Assembly (NCBI GenBank): GCA_023394255.1
Contig: JAEXAZ010000320.1
Span: 1-11,883, forward strand
Reading direction: 5' to 3'
From: Bacillota bacterium
Lineage (GTDB): Bacteria > Bacillota > Clostridia > Oscillospirales > Ruminococcaceae
DNA length: 11,883 nt
Positions within the stretch are counted from its first letter, which is position 1, and each line of letters opens with the position of its first letter. Both the position numbers and the translations under genes were made by a program. Below the pieces are notes generated by a model. That model worked only from the letters and a program-made list of their open reading frames with translations, did not search any database and was not told the DNA's origin. Shown here piece by piece: positions 7,011 to 11,883 of this stretch.

Positions 7011-7825
7011 TTATCGTCGAGCAGGAATGAAGCCGATTGGGTATAAGTCGCGGGTTCAAACAAAGTATTTGCGATGTGCTGCTTTTGCTTCATATGCTCT
7101 TTTCGCTCTTTGAGGCGGTAGCTTTCGCCCTTGATGTTGATAACGGTGCAGTGATGCAGGACACAGTCAAGGATGGCCGACGCAATGGTCATATCAGCGA
7201 AAATCTCGTTCCACTGGGAAAAGGTTTTGTTGGAGGTAAAGATCGTAGAGGTTTTCTCGTAACGTCTGGCGATAAGCTGAAAGAAGAGGTTTGCTCCTTG
7301 AATATCCATCGGGAGATAGCCGATTTCATCGATGATGAGCAGTTTGTACTTGCCGAGGATTTTCAGCTTGTCAGGCAGCCTGTTTGAAAAATGAGCCGCC
7401 TTGAGCTGGTGGCAGTTGATGTAGTATGTGCTTCGCCTGTGGCCTGCGGCGACCATGCCCAGGGCGGTGGCGAGATGGGTTTTACCGACGCCGGGCGGGC
7501 CGAGGAAGACAACGTTTTCTCCGTTTTCAAGGAATCTCATGGTGGCAAGCTCCTCGATCTGGCGCTTGTCGATGGAAGGCTGGAAAGAGAAGTCGAAAGC
7601 ATCCAGCCCCTTCTTTAACGGAAACCCGGGGGTCATAAGCTGTGTTTCGTAGGCTCTCTTGCGCTTGCTGTCGGCCTCCTCGGCAAAGATATGGTCGAGC
7701 ACCTCAACGATGTTGACTTCGTCCTTTACCGCCCGTTCCAGGTAGTTGTCAAGGATGACAAGGGTGTTTTTTATTTTCAGCGCCACAAGGTTCTCGCGGA
7801 TGCGCTCCATCATCAACTCACTCAT
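6974..7825 (-). CDS. istB: IS21 transposition helper ATPase IstB
   Basis: IstB is the AAA+ ATPase that remodels target DNA and activates the IstA transposase. The ATG at 7825 lies across the istA stop (TATGAGTGA) and gives 283 residues beginning MSELMMERIREN. Other in-frame ATGs at 7843, 7813 and 7810 are possible. Walker A GPPGVGKT spans residues 109-116, Walker B LLIIDE ends with Asp166-Glu167, and a sensor-like TSN lies at 197-199. The N-terminal helical region (about 1-90) is the IstA- and DNA-binding part. The protein is some 30 residues longer than usual after GESYRLKERK, because the reading runs into the terminal repeat and stops at 6974. All key residues are present, so it should be active. 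Confidence 0.92.
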   Translation of the reverse strand: MSELMMERIRENLVALKIKNTLVILDNYLERAVKDEVNIVEVLDHIFAEEADSKRKRAYETQLMTPGFPLKKGLDAFDFSFQPSIDKRQIEELATMRFLENGENVVFLGPPGVGKTHLATALGMVAAGHRRSTYYINCHQLKAAHFSNRLPDKLKILGKYKLLIIDEIGYLPMDIQGANLFFQLIARRYEKTSTIFTSNKTFSQWNEIFADMTIASAILDCVLHHCTVINIKGESYRLKERKEHMKQKQHIANTLFEPATYTQSASFLLDDNLQNLTGVFLQN

Positions 7826-8969
7826 ACAGCGCAGCCTCGTCATACCGGCTCAGATCATGCGGCTTTATGGGAAAGTCAATGACATTGTCACCGTCCAGCA
7901 GCGTGTTTTCGACGTCAAAGCTCCGCTTCACCGTCAGCTTGCGGTAATGATGGGCATTGACGATCATGTCTTTTTTCTGGTACGATATGCGGTGAAGGGC
8001 GATCTGCTTCCCCCCATGGTAGACGGCATAGCTGATGAGGCAGTCTTTTTGTACCCGGCGAAGATTGACTTTGTCGATGATATATTCACGGGAGAGGGGG
8101 CCAAGGCCCTCTTTTTTTAGCCGCTCAAACGGTATCTCTCCCGTTGTCGCATGTACCTTTCCGTTGACCTTGTTGCACCACGCCACGGCTTGTCCGTTGA
8201 GGTCGTCCAGCGAATCATACTTGATACCGACCATGAAATTGTCCCGGACAAACTGTACTGTCCGCTCCACCTTGCCCTTGATCTGTTCCCGGTATGGCCT
8301 GCACAACACCGGCTTGAACCCGTAGAACCCGGCGAAATCCTCAAATTGCCGGTTTAGCGTGCTGTCTTCCTGCTTGAGAAGCCGATTGATGACCACCTGC
8401 TTCATGTTGTCGTACAAGATCTCTTCCGGGTATCCGCCAAAGTATCGAAACGCATTGGCGTGGCAGCGAATCATGGTGTTTGCGCTCATATCCGTCACAA
8501 ATTCTATGTACCGCATCCGGGAGTATCCCAGTATCATCAGAAAACAGTACAGCTTCTTCTGTTTCCCGTTTTCCAGCACCGTGTGATCCTCAAAAAACGC
8601 CCAGTCCATCTGCCCTTGCAGCCCCGGCATTGTCTCAAACCGTACCGTCGCTTTCTCATCGTTCTGCTCTTTCCTGTGCCGCACATATTCCCGCACGATG
8701 CTGTGTCCGCCGGTGAAGCCCTGCTCCTGTATCTTCTCCAGAATCCGCTCCGCCGAGTACGGCGCTTCCTCCAGCCATACCGTTATCTGTTCCTTATACG
8801 GGTCCAGCTTTGACGGCTTTGGCGTACTCAGCACATATTCCGGCCGCGTGTCCGACGCCGCGTATTTCTTTGCCGTTCGCGGGTCTATGTGATATTTCCT
8901 CCCGATTTCTGTGTAGCTCAGCCCTTTGAGCCGGTCGTTTCGGATGTCCATCCAATGCTCTCCTTCCAT
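7818..8969 (-). CDS. istA: IS21-family transposase IstA
   Basis: IstA is the DDE transposase that cuts and joins the IS ends. The 383-residue reading starts at 8969. A second ATG at 8949-8951 (MDIRNDR) follows AAGGAGA with ideal spacing and may be the true start. An N-terminal HTH lies near residues 11-37 (GLSYTEIGRKYHIDPRTAKK). The catalytic triad is Asp122 (GQMDWA), Asp187 (LYDNMK) and Glu235 (KGKVERTVQF). The 47-residue gap between the second Asp and Glu is normal for the family. A basic region near 225-240 (RPYREQIKGKVER) is typical. The C-terminal part probably contacts IstB and the end repeats. No frameshift or missing residue is seen. The stop overlaps the istB start. Confidence 0.95.
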   Translation of the reverse strand: MEGEHWMDIRNDRLKGLSYTEIGRKYHIDPRTAKKYAASDTRPEYVLSTPKPSKLDPYKEQITVWLEEAPYSAERILEKIQEQGFTGGHSIVREYVRHRKEQNDEKATVRFETMPGLQGQMDWAFFEDHTVLENGKQKKLYCFLMILGYSRMRYIEFVTDMSANTMIRCHANAFRYFGGYPEEILYDNMKQVVINRLLKQEDSTLNRQFEDFAGFYGFKPVLCRPYREQIKGKVERTVQFVRDNFMVGIKYDSLDDLNGQAVAWCNKVNGKVHATTGEIPFERLKKEGLGPLSREYIIDKVNLRRVQKDCLISYAVYHGGKQIALHRISYQKKDMIVNAHHYRKLTVKRSFDVENTLLDGDNVIDFPIKPHDLSRYDEAALYE

Positions 8970-9038
8970 TTCTTCACCCTTCCTGTCCTTTTCATCGACA
9001 GAAAGAGTTTAGCATATCTCCATCCTAACCGGCCATAT

Positions 9039-9088
9039 CCTGCATTTTTTAACTGGCGTTTTCTTTCATTTTATCACTGGCGCTGACA
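9039..9088 (-). repeat. IS21 terminal repeat, istA side
   Basis: Read on the - strand it starts TGTCAGCGCC, repeats CGCCAGTTA 24 bases later, and has a weaker third unit (GGCCGGTTA) another 24 bases on, just inside the 50-bp span given here. It is the partner of 6961-7010. It contains TAAAAT (9068-9073 on the - strand), a candidate -10 box for a promoter formed when two IS ends join. Confidence 0.85.
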
Positions 9089-9319
9089 GTTGTGGGCGGA
9101 AAGAAGATCACGACGAAACTGCTGGCCGAAGCTCTGCGCAAGCTCCCGAAAGAAAAGCGCAAGGCCGTACTGCTGTACTACTTCTTCAACAAGTCCGACG
9201 TGGAGATTGGAGAATCGCTTCATGTCCCACGCAGCACGGTACAGTACAGACGGACAAGCTCATTCGACCTACTAAAACGCTATTTGGAGGAACACGCGGA
9301 TGAATGGAACGATTGGTAA
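9089..9319 (+). pseudogene. Truncated sigma-70-like regulator of a Tn916-type element
   Basis: The fragment begins at the IS21 border. From a GTG at 9092 it reads 75 residues with a region-4-like helix-turn-helix: LAEALRKLPKEKRKAVLLYY, then SDVEIGESLHVPRSTVQYRR. In Tn916-like elements a small sigma-like protein at this place (Orf7 position, about 140 residues) activates transfer or excision genes. About half of the protein, including any region-2-like part, is lost. The remainder is in frame and ends at 9319, overlapping the next gene by 20 bases. The frame is open back into the IS, so a fusion product is conceivable but there is no ribosome binding site for it. A functional HTH peptide is unlikely but not excluded. 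Confidence 0.75.
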
Positions 9320-9548
9320 CAGCAGCGAACGCGGCTTATTACCATATCCGGTCATTTTAGCCGCGTCCAAAGGCGACCCCGACGCCATGAGAATTGTCGT
9401 GCAGCATTACGGCAACTACATAGCCAGCCTGTCGTTGCGCAGATTGTGTGATGAACGCGGCAACAAGTATTGGGGCGTAGATGAGGATATCCAAAACCGT
9501 TTGCAATCCAAGCTGATGCGGGCCGTCCTCACGTTCAGGGCAGAGTAA
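9300..9548 (+). CDS. HTH_16 regulatory protein of a conjugative element
   Basis: A small protein of 82 residues. The ATG at 9300 lies 9 bases after TTGGAGG (9284-9290) and overlaps the end of the sigma-like gene, so translation is coupled. The sequence LPYPVILAASKGDPDAMR, followed by a Y-rich helix (VQHYGNYIASLSLRRLCDE), VDEDIQNRLQSKLMRAVLTF and a short tail, fits the HTH_16 family. This family occurs in Tn916-like and related elements between the sigma-like gene and xis. Its exact job is not settled; it is thought to take part in control of excision or transfer. Length is normal and no defect is seen. Because its activator partner is cut, it may no longer be properly expressed. Confidence 0.8.
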   Translation: MNGTIGNSSERGLLPYPVILAASKGDPDAMRIVVQHYGNYIASLSLRRLCDERGNKYWGVDEDIQNRLQSKLMRAVLTFRAE

Positions 9549-9936
9549 TTCCGGCAAGTCAAAGCAGGACATCCCCCTTTCCATGCCGAGACCTTGCGCT
9601 CTGCTTGTGTTCCTTGACAAAGAAAGCGCGGAAGATAACGCCGACGCAGTATAGGGCAAATCGGATACGTTCGGTTTATGCCGATATTTTCAGAGTGAGC
9701 GACCAACACCATGCCGTGAAGCGGGGGCGGCACCCTGCGGGCGACGACATATAAACGGCAAAATGATACTCCTTACAGCCACAGTCCGAGCGTTCAAAGC
9801 GTCACAGGCAATGGGTAGGGCCGCGTGAGAACCACGCGGGGGTGAGATTCCCGTGAGGCTGCGCCAGCAGCCGTCCGATCAAAGCCCTTTTGAAATAGCC
9901 GCCTTTTAGCCATTACCAATGAAAGGGGGTATTCCT
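9549..9936 (+). ncRNA. Structured non-coding leader upstream of xis, class unknown
   Basis: This 388-base stretch has no credible gene. Its right half carries clustered inverted repeats: CCGCGTG/CACGCGG (9821-9839), GGG-TGAGATT-CCC right after, and GGCTGC/GCAGCC (9857-9872), all on the strand of xis and int. Further left, TGCCG/CGGCA (about 9712-9732) and ATCGG/CCGAT (9660-9685) can pair. A TTGACA at 9614-9619 is a possible -35, but the nearest -10-like GATAAC is only 14 bases away. Placement directly before xis suggests a leader RNA or attenuator controlling excision genes, or a DNA site for Xis/Int. I recognise no known RNA family. Confidence 0.4.
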
Positions 9937-10170
9937 ATGGCAAAAAAGGAAACTGCCAGCGCCGCCGCGCCTGCGCTTCCCATACTGAAAACCGTGGAAC
10001 AAATGAGCCGTATTTCGGGCATTGGAGAAAACAAGCTGCGTGAGCTGATGGAGTGCGACGAGCTGGAATATATACAGAACGGTAATCGGCGCTTGATTGC
10101 CGACGCCGCGATCTGGAAATGGTACGAAAAGGCCAAAGTAGCAGCGTCCCCCTCGGAAAGTGAGAGGTAA
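9937..10170 (+). CDS. xis: Excisionase, Tn916 Xis family
   Basis: Xis is the small DNA-bending partner that directs the tyrosine integrase toward excision. The ATG at 9937 follows AAAGGGGG (9922-9929) with good spacing and gives 77 residues. An upstream in-frame ATG at 9919 would place the ribosome binding site inside the gene. After an Ala/Pro-rich start, the core reads VEQMSRISGIGENKLRELME, then GNRRLIADAAIWKWYE, which is the winged-helix pattern of Tn916-type excisionases (recognition helix IGENKLREL, wing with GNRRLI). It ends 3 bases before int, whose ribosome binding site overlaps its stop, so the two are co-expressed. No defect is visible. With int frameshifted, it probably lacks a working partner unless another copy supplies one. 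Confidence 0.88.
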   Translation: MAKKETASAAAPALPILKTVEQMSRISGIGENKLRELMECDELEYIQNGNRRLIADAAIWKWYEKAKVAASPSESER

Positions 10171-10173
10171 CAT

Positions 10174-11462
10174 ATGGCCGTATCGTCCAGACAGGTACAG
10201 AATAAGCGTGACGGCAACGGCGTTCTGACCGGTAAGCCAGGCACCGTCTACGATGTAAATATCAAGTACAATTCCCCGGAGGGCAAAAAGACCTATTCCA
10301 AAAAGGGCTTTGCCACAAAAAAAGAGGCGGTACAACATGAAGCGGAAATGCGCACCAAGCTTCAGAATCCGACCTATACACCGGTTATATCATCCCAAGG
10401 CAAACAAAGCGTCAAAGAGTATTTGGAGGAATGGATAGAAGCGCATGGCAAAGTAAATCTTCGGCCAAGTACCTTTGCAAGCTACAAGGGATGGATACAA
10501 AATCACATCAACCCATATATCGGACATGTTCAGCTAAATCAGCTTTCTCCTGCCATGATCGATAATCTGTTCCAGAAGCTTTTTGAAAAAGGCTTATCCA
10601 ATAGTTCCGTTCGATACACGCAGCGAATTTTGAGTGTTTCCATGGAGGCAGCGCGAAAATATCGTTATATAGAAACGAACCCTGCCCACGACATTATCAC
10701 CAAGTTTGGGAAGCAGGGCAAGACTCCCGACCCGTACACCATTGAGCAGATGCAGGAGTTTATGAGCAAGGTCATCGGCACCGAATGGGAAATGACCGTG
10801 ATGCTTGCCGGTATGTACGGCCTGCGTTTAAGTGAAATCCTTGGTTTGCGTTGGCAGAATGTCGATCTTCAAAACAACACGTTCGGCGTTGTGGAGCAGC
10901 TACCATTCAATCTGCCTGCCGGGACAAAAACATTGCGGGAATGGCACCGACGAAATCTAACGACCGCATCTTGCCTATCACAGATTTGACTAAGCCCTAT
11001 TTTGAACGGCAGCTTGCCATGCAGGAGCGCCGCAAGGAATTAACCGCAGTAGCGGGGGCAGCATACTACGACAACGATCTGGTGGTGTCCAAGGCGGACG
11101 GTGCGCCATATCGCCGGGACGCCGTATCAACCGCTTTTGGGCAACTTATCCGGCACCTTGAAATGCCGCATATTCGTTTTCATGATTTGAGGCATACGGC
11201 GGCCACGAACATGCACCAGCTCACCGGCGATTTTTATACCGTCGGTGAAATTTTAGGGCATAAGCTCAAAGGCATCGGCATTTCTCTCGGTATCTCCACG
11301 AACCTTGAAGCGGTGACGGCGCAGTACGTCGATGTGCGGCTTGACCGAAAAAAGGCCGTGCTGGAAACCTACCATAAGGCGCTACACCCGCAGAAAGAGC
11401 CTGAGAAGCCCGCGAAACCGGCGAAGCAGAGCAAAAAGAAAAGCAGTGAAATGGAGCTGTAA
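10174..11462 (+). pseudogene. int: Tyrosine integrase of a Tn916-like element, frameshifted
   Basis: This would be the site-specific recombinase for integration and excision of the element. The ATG at 10174 follows GAGAGG. The first frame has an arm-binding, AP2-like N-domain (residues about 10-65), a SAM-like core-binding domain (about 80-165), and the start of the catalytic domain with Arg218 in GLRLSE. Near 10926-10935 the frame is lost: a single A is missing in the run AAAAA (10926-10930). Adding it joins the halves into about 429 residues, the usual length. The second half holds HDLRH (His337, Arg340 after repair), LGHKLKG (His363) and the nucleophile Tyr385 in AQYVDVRL. A Lys/Pro-rich tail follows. 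As read it gives two dead halves. A sequencing error is possible. Confidence 0.9.
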
Positions 11463-11516
11463 ACGACGTAAGTTTTTATGGCTCCGTGCTGTTTCTTATA
11501 GCTTTTTAGAGAATGT

Positions 11517-11652
11517 GGGCACCATTTGGGCACCTGCGCATACATTATTCGTGCATAAGCAGAATGAAATATTTTTTCGTGTTGGATATCGGGCACCATA
11601 AATCAGAGCACCACGGGCAACATTTGAACGGGAAGCGATAAAACAGGGCACC
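11517..11652 (+). repeat. Cluster of GGGCACC repeats after int
   Basis: Four exact copies of GGGCACC lie at 11517, 11528, 11591 and 11646, three of them followed by AT. Two near copies are GAGCACC (11606) and GGGCAAC (11615). All face the same way, and the first two are 11 bp apart, about one helical turn. Their place just beyond int fits arm-type Int sites or the attachment end of the element. Function is inferred from position. Confidence 0.5.
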
Positions 11653-11666
11653 ATGGAGAGATAGAG

Positions 11667-11701
11667 AAATCCCCTGAAAATATTGCATTTCCAGGGGATT
11701 T
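11667..11701. terminator. Strong hairpin, probable bidirectional terminator
   Basis: AAATCCCCTG (11667-11676) and CAGGGGATTT (11692-11701) are perfect reverse complements. Inside, AAAT/ATTT extends the stem after one mismatch, leaving a 5-base loop. A run of T ends the right arm and A's start the left arm, so it could stop transcripts from int and from the other side. Confidence 0.55.
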
Positions 11702-11730
11702 TGAGAAGTTAGGTTGTACGACTAGCAGTC

Positions 11731-11759
11731 TTGTCTAACATCAAAGCAGATGATATATT
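11731..11759 (+). promoter_or_regulatory. Promoter of the downstream transposase gene
   Basis: TTGTCT (11731-11736) and TATATT (11754-11759) are separated by exactly 17 bases and precede the start codon by about 20 bases. An 8-bp inverted repeat, AACATCAA (11737-11744) and TTGATGTT (11758-11765), sits between and over the boxes and could be an operator or part of the IS end. Confidence 0.55.
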
Positions 11760-11778
11760 GATGTTGGAGGAGATAGAA

Positions 11779-11883
11779 ATGGCAGAAAAACGTGTAGAAA
11801 AAGATGCGGTAACAAAGGTGGCCCGGCAGCGGCTAAGTGTACTGGAAATGGCGGAAACGCTGGGTAACATCTCGGAAGCATGC
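11779..11883 (+). CDS. Transposase N-terminus, HTH type, probably IS481-like (partial)
   Basis: The last 35 codons visible start at an ATG 8 bases after GGAGG (11766-11770). They read MAEKRVEKDAVTKVARQR followed by LSVLEMAETLGNISEAC, and the window ends inside the reading. The pattern LSVLE.A..LGN.SEAC is the start of the helix-turn-helix found in IS481-type and related transposases with an rve integrase domain. The catalytic part lies beyond the window, so family and integrity cannot be confirmed. The promoter directly upstream suggests the gene is, or was, expressed on its own. Confidence 0.6.
   Translation, partial: MAEKRVEKDAVTKVARQRLSVLEMAETLGNISEAC

Larger units (their letters stand above)
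6961..9088 (-). mobile_element. Complete IS21-family insertion sequence
   Basis: The element is 2128 bp, begins TGTCA and ends TGACA, and carries istA and istB in the same direction with overlapping ends. The two 50-bp ends match at about 35 positions when one is reverse-complemented. Each end holds internal repeats spaced 24 bp (CGCC at offsets 7 and 31), the multiple transposase-binding sites typical of IS21. No 4-8 bp direct duplication flanks it: ACAAG lies on the left and GTTGT on the right. The left flank is a cut rph gene and the right flank a cut sigma-like gene, so a deletion or recombination has probably occurred at this copy. Both genes appear intact, so it may still be mobile. Confidence 0.9.
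11463..11778 (+). other. Gene-free stretch between int and the next transposase
   Basis: The 316 bases hold no credible gene. Going from left to right they contain the GGGCACC repeat cluster, an AT-rich stretch (ATTTTTTCG near 11570), a strong hairpin (11667-11701), and the promoter and inverted repeat of the following transposase gene. The end of the Tn916-like element should lie somewhere inside, but its exact border cannot be set without a second copy. Confidence 0.6.

Noticed and set aside
9614..9642. Promoter TTGACA with GATAAC upstream of xis
   Set aside because: The spacer is only 14 bases, so it is not listed as a promoter; it is mentioned only within the leader entry.
9840..9875. 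FMN or cobalamin riboswitch-like phrase (GGGGGTGAGATTCCC)
   Set aside because: It recalls the GGGTGAAATTCCC part of the FMN element, but the other conserved blocks of FMN and cobalamin riboswitches are absent, and the gene downstream is xis.
9549..9936. Group II or group I intron remnant
   Set aside because: No reverse transcriptase or maturase reading is present, and I could not find a domain V-like hairpin or intron boundary sequence.
11517..11652. CRISPR array
   Set aside because: The repeat unit is only 7 bases, spacing is irregular (11 to 63 bases), and no cas genes are near.

Overview
The window looks like chromosomal DNA from a GC-rich, strictly anaerobic Firmicute, probably a gut-type clostridium of the Oscillospirales kind. 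The reasons are strong AGGAGG-type ribosome binding sites, GC-rich coding in the first 3.9 kb, and a Tn916-type integration module. This assignment is an inference; no rRNA or marker gene is present.

Bases 1-3890 hold one intact, GC-rich operon on the + strand: dctP, dctQ and dctM, a complete TRAP-type secondary transporter for an organic acid, followed by an alpha/beta-hydrolase of the esterase kind. dctQ and dctM overlap by ATGA. A stem-loop sits between the binding-protein gene and the membrane genes. A natural reading is that the hydrolase works on the imported compound or on an ester that yields it.

Bases about 3920-4960 are a graveyard of broken mobile and accessory genes: the tail of an IS3-type transposase, the core of an RHS-repeat protein, an istB gene reduced to its two ends, and the first ~100 residues of an MFS exporter. 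The exporter start directly follows the stop of a rifampicin phosphotransferase (rph) gene on the - strand. rph has lost its N-terminal ATP-binding part and carries a -1 frameshift, so this probable resistance pair is dead or damaged.

Bases 6961-9088 are an apparently complete IS21-family element (istA, istB, ~50-bp imperfect terminal repeats with internal 24-bp-period repeats). It separates the cut rph gene from a cut sigma-like gene and shows no target duplication. This suggests that it marks a deletion or recombination point rather than a simple insertion.

Bases 9089-11462 are the regulatory and integration end of a Tn916-like conjugative element: truncated sigma-like regulator, HTH_16 protein, a 388-bp probably structured non-coding stretch, xis and int. 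int is interrupted by a -1 frameshift at an A5 run, just as rph is. After int come six GGGCACC-type repeats, a strong hairpin, and the promoter and first 35 codons of another transposase that runs off the window.

I did not find a convincing new defence or biosynthetic system. The most worthwhile leads are the structured leader upstream of xis, the GGGCACC repeat cluster next to int, the split promoter in the IS21 ends, and the TRAP-esterase operon.
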